Of a stretch of 64,000 bases of DNA, positions 1 through 8,365 are shown piece after piece (within the stretch, counting starts at the first letter, position 1; each line of letters begins with the position of its first letter). The DNA is taken from positions 483,597 through 547,596 of the forward strand of contig NZ_JWLL01000003.1 of NCBI RefSeq assembly GCF_000814025.1, in the 5' to 3' direction. This stretch comes from Tateyamaria sp. ANG-S1 (lineage in GTDB: Bacteria; Pseudomonadota; Alphaproteobacteria; Rhodobacterales; Rhodobacteraceae). The position numbers were made by a program, and so were the translations under genes. The notes under the pieces were generated by a model. The model had not been told where the DNA came from. It searched no databases and saw only the letters and a program-made list of their open reading frames with translations.

Positions 1-1
1 G

Positions 2-184
2 CGCGGCGCGGCCCAAGCGGTGATGCCCGCCGGATGTCTGATCGACGATGAGTTCATTACATCGCTCGGTCCGCGGCAAATGACCCTTGTGCGGCTCGGC
101 TTTGAAGCACCGCATGTTGTTTATGCGGACGGGCTCGAATTGTCGGTTCCCGCGATGAGGATGATGGGGGCCGAAGCCGCCTAG
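2..184 (+). CDS. C-terminal fragment of a protein cut by the window edge, possibly Hint domain
   Basis: An open frame enters from the left edge and stops with TAG at 182-184, giving about 60 residues. The fragment contains VMPAGCLIDDEFI followed by a hydrophobic stretch APHVVYADGLE and ends MMGAEAA. This pattern resembles the C-terminal part of the Hedgehog/intein-type (Hint) domain proteins common in Rhodobacteraceae, where a hydrophobic strand is followed by an ..ADGL.. turn. That assignment rests on remembered family texture, not on a full domain. The stop codon overlaps that of the convergent nnr gene: the palindrome CTAG at 181-184 provides TAG on both strands. Confidence 0.4.
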   Translation, partial: RGAAQAVMPAGCLIDDEFITSLGPRQMTLVRLGFEAPHVVYADGLELSVPAMRMMGAEAA

Positions 185-1881
185 GCCCCCAAATCGCGCA
201 ACACCCGGGGAAGCATCTCGGGTAGGTCTTCGGCAATCAGGCCGGGGCCGAAGGCGCGGGCGCATTCGACATGCAGCCAAGCAGCAGCTTCGCAAGAAGC
301 CATTGGGTCAAGACCGCGCGCCAACAAGCCGGTGATGAAGCCGGCCAGCACGTCCCCAGCGCCAGCGGTTGCAAGCCACGGCACCTCGCGCTCGTATGCC
401 GCAGCGTGGACGGAACAGCAGCCATCCGGGTGCGCGATCACTGTATCCGGCCCCTTGAATAGAACGATGGCCCCGCATCGCTTGGCTGCTTCTCGCGTAG
501 CATCCACCTTTGAGTAAGCCGGACCCCGGTCCGGCACGGCTTTCAGCTTTTCCGAAATGTCAGGAAACAGCCGCGCAAACTCCCCGCCGTGCGGCGTCAA
601 AACCGCATGTTCGTTGAGGGCCTCCATGCGCCCCGGTTCTCGCGCAATCAGGGTCAAAGCATCTGCGTCAAAAACCACCCGCCTCGTAAGGCGGAGGTAT
701 CCTCCGCCCAGCACGGCATCCACCAGCGCTCCTGCATGATCATGCAAGCCCAAACCGGGTCCAATGCACAGCGCATTTATCCGGGCATCGTCCAGCAGCG
801 CGTTCAACGCATCGTCATCGTCGATGCGTTGCAACATCAAGGACGTGATCTGCGACGCAACCTCCATCTGAGCGGAGGGCGGCACACCCAGTGTGACCAG
901 CCCCGCCCCGATCCGCAACGCACCACGTGCTGCGAGGCGCGCCGCACCCGTACGACCCGGGCCGCCGGTCAAGATCAGCGCATGGCCGTGGTCAAACTTA
1001 TGCAGGGAGCGCGGCACGCCCTTATCTAGCAAATCATAGGGCCAAATGCGTCGGCCTCCGCCCTTGGGTGGATCAAAATCCAAAAGACACGCAATCTCTG
1101 GGTCTCGCGGAAACTGCAAATGCGACGGGTGCCGGTCCTCGGCTCCCAGCCCGATTTCAGCGACCCTCAGAGCGAAGTCGTGTGAGCGCAGATAATGCCC
1201 TACCTTACGACGATGAAACGTTACTGTAAGGTGGGTCCCCACAAGTCGTTGAGACGCATCCTCAAGCCACCAAGCATGGTGCGCATCAACATCCTCTGTA
1301 TCGCGCAGCTCAGGCGGATACTCGGGCATCAGAAAATTGCCGCTGTCGCAATCCATGCCAGATGGGCAATCCAATGCGACGACATGGTATGGCAGCAGCC
1401 AAGGGTGAGTGTCGCCGACGTCGCGGTCCCGCACGGCATGATGCGCCAGTGCACAGTCAAGCGGAATGGCCCGGGTCAGGCCAGTTCCAAAAATTGCATC
1501 AACCATTAGGGTCGGTCGCGCGCCTTCTGCAACCCGATCCACCACCATCGGCTCGACGACACCGAGCATGCGCCAGCGGTCATAATTCGTCTTTGCATCC
1601 GGCGGCAATTTCTCCGCATCGCCGTATAGAAACACTTCGATGGTCCAACCGCGTCCATGCAGTAGGCGCGCCACCACAAAACCGTCACCCCCATTGTTGC
1701 CGGGACCGCACAGCACAACGGCCCGATGCGCGCCCTGCCGTAGCTTTGGCCACTCCTCGAAGACCGCCTCGACCACACCTGCGCCTGCGCGCTCCATCAA
1801 CTCCAGGCCCGTCACCGCCCCCGACTCAATCGCCGCCTGTTCAAGCCCCCGCATCTGTGCAGCCGTCAGCAGTTCAGTCAT
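181..1881 (-). CDS. nnr: Bifunctional NAD(P)HX epimerase / ADP-dependent NAD(P)HX dehydratase
   Basis: This cytoplasmic enzyme repairs hydrated NADH and NADPH. The N-terminal YjeF_N domain epimerises R- and S-NAD(P)HX, and the C-terminal ribokinase-like domain dehydrates S-NAD(P)HX using ADP. The 566-residue protein starts at the ATG giving MTELLTAAQMR, which fits the family start better than an upstream in-frame codon. The epimerase motif GPGNNGGDGF lies at residues 59-68 with the expected Asp66. The dehydratase half shows VLTPHGGEFARLF, KGPDTV and the ATAGAGDVLAG nucleotide-binding loop near the C-terminus. Residues 392-399 (GGGYLRLT) are encoded exactly by a 24-base palindromic repeat that also occurs elsewhere in the window, so they look like an in-frame insertion in the dehydratase domain. 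The gene diverges from glnB. Confidence 0.95.
   Translation of the reverse strand: MTELLTAAQMRGLEQAAIESGAVTGLELMERAGAGVVEAVFEEWPKLRQGAHRAVVLCGPGNNGGDGFVVARLLHGRGWTIEVFLYGDAEKLPPDAKTNYDRWRMLGVVEPMVVDRVAEGARPTLMVDAIFGTGLTRAIPLDCALAHHAVRDRDVGDTHPWLLPYHVVALDCPSGMDCDSGNFLMPEYPPELRDTEDVDAHHAWWLEDASQRLVGTHLTVTFHRRKVGHYLRSHDFALRVAEIGLGAEDRHPSHLQFPRDPEIACLLDFDPPKGGGRRIWPYDLLDKGVPRSLHKFDHGHALILTGGPGRTGAARLAARGALRIGAGLVTLGVPPSAQMEVASQITSLMLQRIDDDDALNALLDDARINALCIGPGLGLHDHAGALVDAVLGGGYLRLTRRVVFDADALTLIAREPGRMEALNEHAVLTPHGGEFARLFPDISEKLKAVPDRGPAYSKVDATREAAKRCGAIVLFKGPDTVIAHPDGCCSVHAAAYEREVPWLATAGAGDVLAGFITGLLARGLDPMASCEAAAWLHVECARAFGPGLIAEDLPEMLPRVLRDLGA
685..708. repeat. 24-bp palindromic repeat inside nnr
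   Basis: The plus strand reads CGTAA followed by an 8-bp stem GGCGGAGG, a 3-base loop TAT and the complementary CCTCCGCC. The reverse complement of 15480-15503 matches at 23 of 24 positions, differing only in the loop, and 5941-5964 has the same architecture. Here the element spans exactly eight codons of nnr in register. Confidence 0.8.
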
Positions 1882-1886
1882 GCTGA

Positions 1887-2393
<507 letters not shown>

Positions 2394-2426
2394 CTCAATA
2401 CCAAACGTCAGGAAGGACACATAGGA

Positions 2427-3830
2427 ATGGCCAACCCCGTTCTCGATATGATCAAGGAAGAAGGCGCCGAGTACGTCGACATCCGCTTTACAGACCCGCG
2501 CGGCAAGCTGCAGCACGTCACCGTCATGGCCGACCAGGTCGACGAAGACTTCCTTGAAGAAGGTTTTATGTTTGACGGCTCCTCCATCGCAGGCTGGAAG
2601 TCGATTGAAGCCTCCGACATGAAATTGATGCCCGACCAGAACAGCGCCTATGTCGATCCGTTCTACGCCGAAAAAACGATCTGCGTGCACTGCTCGGTCG
2701 TGGAGCCCGACACGGGCGAAGCCTATGACCGCGACCCGCGCGGCACCGCAGAAAAAGCCGAAGCTTACCTGAAATCCTCCGGCATCGGCGACACGGCCTT
2801 CTTCGGCCCCGAAGCTGAATTCTTCTTGTTCGACGACGTCCGCTTCTCGAACTCGATCAACAAAGTGTCCTACGAAGTCGACGCAACCGACGCGTCCTGG
2901 AACACCGACACCGAATACGAGATGGGCAACATGGGCCACCGTCCCGGCGTCAAGGGCGGCTACTTCCCCGTGAACCCCACGGACGAAAGCCAGGACCTGC
3001 GTTCCGAGATGCTGTCCACCATGAAGCGCCTCGGCATGAAGGTCGACAAGCACCACCACGAAGTGGCGTCCTGTCAGCACGAGCTGGGTCTGATCTTTGA
3101 CAGCCTGACCAAGCAAGCTGATGAGCTGCAGAAATACAAGTATGTCATCCACAACGTCGCCGCCGCCTACGGCAAGTCGGCCACGTTCATGCCCAAACCC
3201 ATCGCGGGCGACAACGGCACCGGCATGCACTGCAACATGTCGATCTGGAAAGACGGCAAGCCGCTGTTCGCAGGCGACAAATACGCCGATCTGTCCGACG
3301 AAGCCCTGTACTTCATCGGCGGCATCCTGAAGCACGCCAAGGCCCTCAACGCCTTCACCAACCCGTCGACCAACAGCTACAAGCGTCTGATCCCCGGCTT
3401 TGAAGCCCCCGTGCTGCGCGCCTACTCGGCCCGCAACCGCTCGGGCTGCGTCCGGATCCCATGGACCGAGTCGCCCAAAGCCAAGCGGGTTGAAGCACGC
3501 TTCCCCGATCCGTCGGCCAACCCCTACCTGTGCTTTGCAGCGCTGCTGATGGCTGGCCTCGACGGCATCCAGAACAAGATCCATCCCGGCGATCCTTCGG
3601 ACAAGGACCTCTACGATCTGCCGCCAGAAGAGCTGGCCGGTATCCCGACCGTCTGTGGTTCGCTGCGTGAAGCCATGGAAGAGCTGGAAGCCGACATGGA
3701 CTTCCTACTGGCCGGTGACGTGTTCACCAAGGACCAGATCGAGGGCTACATCGCACTCAAGATGGAAGAGATCGAAACATACGAACACACACCGCACCCG
3801 GTTGAGTTCGGCATGTACTACAGCTGCTGA
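2427..3830 (+). CDS. glnA: Type I glutamine synthetase
   Basis: This enzyme is the ATP-dependent glutamate-ammonia ligase of nitrogen assimilation and forms dodecamers in the cytoplasm. The 467-residue protein has the usual length. It contains [10 protein letters not shown] near residue 48, GPEAEFF near 127, KHHHEV with the metal-binding region near 208, and [10 protein letters not shown] near 312. Tyr396 in the motif [11 protein letters not shown] is the expected adenylylation site, placing it in the GSI-beta group regulated by GlnE. The start ATG follows GGAAGGACACATAGGA. It is expected to be cotranscribed with glnB, and a strong intrinsic terminator follows immediately. Confidence 0.98.
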   Translation: MANPVLDMIKEEGAEYVDIRFTDPRGKLQHVTVMADQVDEDFLEEGFMFDGSSIAGWKSIEASDMKLMPDQNSAYVDPFYAEKTICVHCSVVEPDTGEAYDRDPRGTAEKAEAYLKSSGIGDTAFFGPEAEFFLFDDVRFSNSINKVSYEVDATDASWNTDTEYEMGNMGHRPGVKGGYFPVNPTDESQDLRSEMLSTMKRLGMKVDKHHHEVASCQHELGLIFDSLTKQADELQKYKYVIHNVAAAYGKSATFMPKPIAGDNGTGMHCNMSIWKDGKPLFAGDKYADLSDEALYFIGGILKHAKALNAFTNPSTNSYKRLIPGFEAPVLRAYSARNRSGCVRIPWTESPKAKRVEARFPDPSANPYLCFAALLMAGLDGIQNKIHPGDPSDKDLYDLPPEELAGIPTVCGSLREAMEELEADMDFLLAGDVFTKDQIEGYIALKMEEIETYEHTPHPVEFGMYYSC

Positions 3831-3853
3831 TCCTCCCTGGCAGTTGAAACTTG

Positions 3854-3882
3854 AAGCGCCCCAATTTTGGGGCGCTTTTTTT
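3854..3882 (+). terminator. Intrinsic terminator of glnBA
   Basis: A perfect 9-bp stem AAGCGCCCC / GGGGCGCTT with a six-base loop AATTTT is followed by a run of T residues ending at 3882. It begins 23 bp after the glnA stop codon. Confidence 0.93.
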
Positions 3883-4497
3883 ATGCGGTCGGCGGCTGGG
3901 CCAAGCCTACTCAGGAACTGCGTTCAACCTGACCTCCTCCGGCCATTTCCTAAGGCGTGGCGACGCCTCGGATCAACGCAGCTTCTGCATTTTGTCAGGG
4001 CCCATGCCAAATCGGTATATATCTGCAAATGAAAAAGGGACGAGCCTTCCAAACGGCAGCGTTCGGACAGTTTGTGCCCAACATTTTACGCTTCCAAAGC
4101 CATCTCAAAGGGAATCTACTTCACTACCATCGCGCGAAAATCCAGCGGCCTGCCGCGATTGCAGGCAGAGCAAAACCCTTTGCAAACAGCGCCCTGCCCC
4201 GACAGCGCTCAAAACATGAGCGTATTTTCGCCTATCTCGCTGCGGCGCAGCAGAGGTGGTGTATTCCTGACTTGCATCAAACGCGCTACAGCGAGACCAT
4301 ACCTTTATTAATACTTTAAAAGTGGTGAATTATATGACGACAACTCAATTTTGCCTCCGCGTTTGTGTAGCGGCCTCGGTTATTATGGGGCTCCACATGA
4401 TCCTCACGCACATGGCCTGAAGACATATAGAAAAAGCTTGGGGTGACGCATATGCGCGCGCTACCCCAAGTCAGCACTGTCAGAGGGAGGAAGACAG
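3883..4497. other. 615-bp intergenic region with a hairpin near its end
   Basis: I see no convincing gene here. Short open frames lack ribosome binding sites and protein-like composition. The stretch is more A/T-rich than its surroundings, especially 4290-4440. An 8-bp inverted repeat CTTGGGGT (4437-4444) / ACCCCAAG (4463-4470) lies in the presumed leader of the following transglycosylase gene. It encloses the palindrome GCATATGC and has no T-run, so it is more likely a leader structure or operator than a terminator. Confidence 0.45.
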
Positions 4498-5301
4498 ATG
4501 TGTTTGAAACATTTGCTCGGCGGTACCTTCGCCGCGGCACTCGGTCTGGCAGCGCAAGTTGCGCATGCACAATGCGGGAATACATCTGCCGGATTTGAAG
4601 CGTGGAAGGCTGGTTTTGCAGCCGAAGCAAAGCGGGCCGGTGTCCAATCCCGCGGCCTTCAGGCCCTCGCAGGTGCCACATACGCCACCCGCACCATCGC
4701 GGCAGACCGCAATCAAAAGTCATTCCGCTACAGCCTCGACAAGTTCATGCAGGTCCGTGGGGCTGATACGATTGTTGCGCAAGGCCGCAAGCGCAAAGCG
4801 CGAAGCCCGGATTTCTACGCAGCGCTTGAACGCCAATACGGCGTGCCCGCCGGTGTTCTGATTGCAATCCACGGCATGGAAACGGCCTTTGGTGGCTTCA
4901 TGGGGGACAGCTCGGTCGTATCCGCCATCGTCACTCTGACCTATGACTGCCGCCGCTCTGATTTCTTCAAACCACACGCGATCGGCGCGCTTAAACTGGT
5001 CGATCAAGGCTCCATTACCGGTGCCACCAAGGGCGCGAAACATGGCGAGTTGGGGCATACACAGTTCCTGCCCGGCAACGCGCTGACATATGGCGTCGAC
5101 GCCAACGGCGACGGCCGTGTCGATCTCTACAACCAAACCGATGCCCTGGCATCGACGGCAAACTTCCTGCGTCAAAAGGGCTGGAAACCGGGTCAGGGCT
5201 ACCAACAGGGCCAACCGAACTTTGCCGTGATCAAACAGTGGAATGCAGCCACCGTCTACCAGCAGTCCATCGCGATCATGGGCGCCCGGATCGACGGCTG
5301 A
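4498..5301 (+). CDS. Lytic murein transglycosylase, MltB/SLT_2 family
   Basis: This exported enzyme is expected to cleave the beta-1,4 bond between MurNAc and GlcNAc in peptidoglycan to give 1,6-anhydro-muropeptides. The 267-residue precursor starts after GAGGGAGGAAG with a typical signal peptide ending near AQVAHA. There is no lipobox in the usual place, so it is probably periplasmic rather than a lipoprotein. The catalytic Glu is Glu128 in the motif IHGMETAFGGFMG. The later segment GELGHTQFLPGNALTYGVDANGDGR is the characteristic MltB-like substrate groove with a calcium-loop-like sequence. The gene appears monocistronic. Confidence 0.88.
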   Translation: MCLKHLLGGTFAAALGLAAQVAHAQCGNTSAGFEAWKAGFAAEAKRAGVQSRGLQALAGATYATRTIAADRNQKSFRYSLDKFMQVRGADTIVAQGRKRKARSPDFYAALERQYGVPAGVLIAIHGMETAFGGFMGDSSVVSAIVTLTYDCRRSDFFKPHAIGALKLVDQGSITGATKGAKHGELGHTQFLPGNALTYGVDANGDGRVDLYNQTDALASTANFLRQKGWKPGQGYQQGQPNFAVIKQWNAATVYQQSIAIMGARIDG

Positions 5302-5491
5302 GGCCCGAGCAAACGGCGCGAGCGGACACTTGCGCCCCCGCACATATCGGCGTATCAGCCGCGCATAGGGTTCAGGCCCCTGCCCTCCGCATCGTGGTGA
5401 AGTCCTGATTGTCCGACCTCTTTCACGGTCGCAGCCTCGGCAACGCGGAGCCCCGAACGCCAAACCACGCGACCGTATAACGGAGCTGGAT

Positions 5492-5935
5492 ATGGATATC
5501 CCCCTACCCTCACGATCTGCGCTCAAGGCGCAGGCCAAACGTTTGCGACAGACGGTCAACGCGGCAGGCACGCCGTTGACGCACGCAGAAGCCCTTGAAA
5601 CCGTCGCCCGCCAATGGGGCGCGCGGGATTGGAACACGCTCAGCGCGCGGGCCCAGGATGCGCCGCAGCAAGGCTATGCCCCAGGGCAGCGCGTCAGTGG
5701 CCGGTATCTGGGCCATCGCTTCTGTGGGTTCGTCAAAGCCGCGCGGCTTATGCCGGGTGGTCGGCACGCGCTGACCTTGCGGTTTGACGATGCGATTGAC
5801 GTGGTGCAGTCGCGACAATTCTCAGCCTGGCGCAAACAGGTGAATTGCGTGGTGAACGGCAAGGGCCGCTCGCTGCGCGTCACCTCGAACGGGCAACCGC
5901 ATGTCATCATCAACGATGCCTGGTCCGGCGCATGA
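5492..5935 (+). CDS. Glyoxalase-related (Glyoxalase_8) family protein
   Basis: This 147-residue cytoplasmic protein has an N-terminal segment SRSALKAQAKRLRQ...LTHAEALETVARQWGARDWN. I recognise it as the small domain annotated Glyoxalase_8 or glyoxalase superfamily in Rhodobacteraceae proteins. The C-terminal half, beginning around GQRVSGRYLGHRFCGFV, is beta-rich and has no known active-site motif. No biochemical function is established that I know of. The start follows a weak GGAGC ribosome binding site. The gene converges on the N-demethylase-like gene, and a palindromic repeat lies between them. Confidence 0.65.
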   Translation: MDIPLPSRSALKAQAKRLRQTVNAAGTPLTHAEALETVARQWGARDWNTLSARAQDAPQQGYAPGQRVSGRYLGHRFCGFVKAARLMPGGRHALTLRFDDAIDVVQSRQFSAWRKQVNCVVNGKGRSLRVTSNGQPHVIINDAWSGA

Positions 5936-5940
5936 TACCT

Positions 5941-5964
5941 CGTAAGGCGGGCGTGCCGCCCGCC
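5941..5964. repeat. Palindromic repeat between convergent genes
   Basis: The sequence CGTAA is followed by GGCGGGCG, a TGC loop and CGCCCGCC. It has the same 5-8-3-8 architecture as the copies at 685-708 and 15480-15503. It lies between two convergent stop codons, touching the last base of the minus-strand stop, and may act as a bidirectional transcript end. Confidence 0.7.
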
Positions 5965-6710
5965 TACTCCAAGGGTGGCACGTCGGCGCGGGCCAATACG
6001 TAGGTGTGGATCGCAAACACCACTGCCCGGCTCTGCGGCAGGCGCAACAGCGTTTGCCGTTCGGTCCGGTAGTACGACCCATCCTGTGACCCGGCCCCGA
6101 CACGCCGTGGTTCAAACTGCGAGCGGGGCTGAAACAATTCCGGGTCCTCGTACCAAAGCTGATTGAACCGCCACAGCGGACGTCCTACCTGGATCCCGTC
6201 AAACAGCCGCTGGACACGACGGGCCAGATCGTCGGTGTAGTCCTCAACCGGGATGTGAATATCGATCAGCGGACGCCCCGCCTTTTCGCTGAGCCGCCAC
6301 GAGGCCGGAAAACATAAGACAGCCCCGGTCAACACATGCGCGTCACCGCGCTTTTCCATCAACACGAAATCGTTCTGGCACAGCCGCCCAAGCGTCTCCA
6401 AAGGCGCGGTGCGGTCCATTGGAACGCAGCGCCCATCCGGGCAGATCAGCTGCGCCTCGCCCATCTCGAACCCGAGAGCAGGCAGGCAGTCCAGAACGCT
6501 TTCCAGCAGTTCCTCCGCCGCGGGTCGCGCCAGCGGATCAAGATACAGCACATCGGCAGGTTGCTCCGCCAACAGCGCCTCCCGGCGCGCCATCTGCGCG
6601 GCATAGGCGTCATCGACACGCAACCACGGCCCACGCTCGGGCTGAATGCCCGGCAAGGCACGCGCCACGCGCATATCATCGGGCAAATGCGTCTGCAAAA
6701 TCGCGGTCAT
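5964..6710 (-). CDS. DUF3445 / heme-dependent oxidative N-demethylase-like protein
   Basis: The 248-residue product matches the DUF3445 (HODM alpha-subunit-like) family, named after a heme-dependent oxidative N-demethylase. Family features visible are LPGIQPERGPWLRVDDAY near the N-terminus, MARREALLAE, and a C-terminal segment ERQTLLRLPQSRAVVFAIHTY. I chose the ATG at 6710 because homologues begin close to the LPGI motif. A GTG 96 bp upstream would add a non-conserved extension. The gene is divergent from dddP with 121 bp between starts. A role in methylamine-type substrate turnover is suggested only by the family name. The true substrate and electron donor are unknown. Confidence 0.7.
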   Translation of the reverse strand: MTAILQTHLPDDMRVARALPGIQPERGPWLRVDDAYAAQMARREALLAEQPADVLYLDPLARPAAEELLESVLDCLPALGFEMGEAQLICPDGRCVPMDRTAPLETLGRLCQNDFVLMEKRGDAHVLTGAVLCFPASWRLSEKAGRPLIDIHIPVEDYTDDLARRVQRLFDGIQVGRPLWRFNQLWYEDPELFQPRSQFEPRRVGAGSQDGSYYRTERQTLLRLPQSRAVVFAIHTYVLARADVPPLE

Positions 6711-6831
6711 GGCCCGTTGTGCCACGCGGCCCACCACCCCTCCAGCGGAAAAAAACGCCAAAAGCCTGTCGGAATCTGGCAATTCGCCGCGCGCATTCCG
6801 CTGCACGCTGACCCGGCGGGAGGACAGCCAA

Positions 6832-8175
6832 ATGAACCAGCATTACCGGGACAGCCGCAAGATCGATCCACGCCTTGGCGCGACACTTGGCGACGGCACA
6901 CCAAACGATGCCAACCGGATCGAAATCGGCCCCACCCAACTTGCCTTTCAGGAGTGGGACGCTGCCGGGCTGACCCTGCCCAACCTCGCCAACATGCGCG
7001 AATACCGCTGGCGCAGGCTCACCCAACATATCGTGGACCGCGACTACGCGGGCCTTTTGATGTTCGACCCGCTCAACATCCGCTACGCCACCGACACCAC
7101 CAACATGCAACTCTGGAACGCGCACAACCCGTTCCGCGCCGTGCTGCTGTGCGCCGACGGCTACATGGTGATCTGGGATTACAAGAACGCACCCTTTCTG
7201 TCCTCGTTCAACCCGCTGGTGCGCGAGGTCCGGCACGGTGCCGACCTGTTCTATTTCGACCGCGGCGACAAGGTCGACGTCGCTGCGGATCTGTTCGCCA
7301 ACAGCGTGCGCGAGATCTGTGCCGCACATGCGCGCGGGCTGACACGCCTCGCCGTGGACAAGCCAATGGTCCACGGCCTGCGTGCACTTGAGGCACAGGG
7401 GTTCACCGTCATGGACGGCGAGGAAGTCACGGAGAAATCCCGTTCCATCAAGGGACCGGACGAGATCCTCGCCATGCGCTGCGCCGTGAACGCCTGCGAA
7501 GCCTCCGTACAAGCGATGGAAGATTTCGCACGCGCCAATGTCGGCGACGGCACAACGTGCGAGGATGACATCTGGGCCATCCTGCACGCCGAAAACATCA
7601 AACGTGGTGGCGAATGGATCGAAACGCGGCTCCTCTCCTCGGGCCCACGCACCAACCCGTGGTTTCAGGAATGCGGCCCCCGCGTGTGCCAGCAGAACGA
7701 GATCATAAGCTTCGACACCGACCTGATCGGCAGCTACGGCATCTGCGTGGACATCTCGCGCAGCTGGTGGATCGGGGACCAGACACCACGCGCCGAAATG
7801 GTCTACGCCATGCAGCACGCCCATGAACACATCATGCAGAACATGGAGATGATCAAACCCGGTGTCATGATCCCGGAGCTTACGGCAAACACCCACGTGC
7901 TGGACGACAAATTCCAGGCGCAGAAATACGGCTGCCTCATGCACGGCGTCGGTCTTTGCGATGAATGGCCCCTGGTCGCCTATCCGGATCAGGCTGTTAC
8001 AGGCGCCTATGACTATCCGCTCGAACCCGGGATGGTCCTGTGTGTAGAGGCCGCAGTTGGCGCAGTGGGGGGCGACTTCAGCATCAAGCTCGAAGATCAG
8101 GTGCTGGTGACAGAGGACGGGTACGAAAACCTGATCACATACCCCTTCGACCCCGCATTGATGGGGCGGGCCTGA
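6832..8175 (+). CDS. dddP: Dimethylsulfoniopropionate lyase DddP
   Basis: DddP is a cytoplasmic M24-fold metalloenzyme that cleaves DMSP to dimethyl sulfide and acrylate. The 447-residue protein starts at MNQHYRDSRKIDP after GGGAGGAC. Every metal ligand known from crystallised DddP is present at the family numbering: Asp295 and Asp297 (SFDTD), Asp307 (VDISR), His371 (HGVGLCDEWP), Glu406 (CVEAAVG) and Glu421 (LEDQ). Downstream is a lodAB-like pair in the same orientation after 190 bp, and upstream is a divergent N-demethylase-like gene. No acrylate-handling gene or acrylate/DMSP-type regulator is adjacent. The near-identical motif content makes the assignment very secure. Confidence 0.97.
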   Translation: MNQHYRDSRKIDPRLGATLGDGTPNDANRIEIGPTQLAFQEWDAAGLTLPNLANMREYRWRRLTQHIVDRDYAGLLMFDPLNIRYATDTTNMQLWNAHNPFRAVLLCADGYMVIWDYKNAPFLSSFNPLVREVRHGADLFYFDRGDKVDVAADLFANSVREICAAHARGLTRLAVDKPMVHGLRALEAQGFTVMDGEEVTEKSRSIKGPDEILAMRCAVNACEASVQAMEDFARANVGDGTTCEDDIWAILHAENIKRGGEWIETRLLSSGPRTNPWFQECGPRVCQQNEIISFDTDLIGSYGICVDISRSWWIGDQTPRAEMVYAMQHAHEHIMQNMEMIKPGVMIPELTANTHVLDDKFQAQKYGCLMHGVGLCDEWPLVAYPDQAVTGAYDYPLEPGMVLCVEAAVGAVGGDFSIKLEDQVLVTEDGYENLITYPFDPALMGRA

Positions 8176-8330
8176 CGCAAGGCACCCACCCCAAAGTTCA
8201 TCGGAAAAAGCCCCACTCCATTTCCATTTTTTGGTGCAAGAGATTTTTTGAAAACAAATCGTAGGCCAATTGGCAATTCTCGCATAACGTGAAGTAAAGA
8301 AACGATTCTAAAATCGACCCAGACAAGTAA

Positions 8331-8344
8331 TTGATTTTTATCAA
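8331..8344 (+). promoter_or_regulatory. Perfect FNR-type box upstream of the lodA-like gene
   Basis: TTGAT-TTTT-ATCAA matches the FNR/FixK consensus TTGAT-N4-ATCAA at all ten defined positions. It lies only 21 bp before the start codon in an A/T-rich 190-bp intergenic region. Class II activation at -41.5 would put the transcription start inside the gene, so repression or promoter occlusion is more likely. Confidence 0.6.
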
Positions 8345-8365
8345 TGCATTTAAAAGGACCTGGAA

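Noticed and set aside
4019-4319. Short plus-strand open frames in the region before the transglycosylase
   Set aside because: They overlap one another in different frames, lack ribosome binding sites and have no protein-like patterns.
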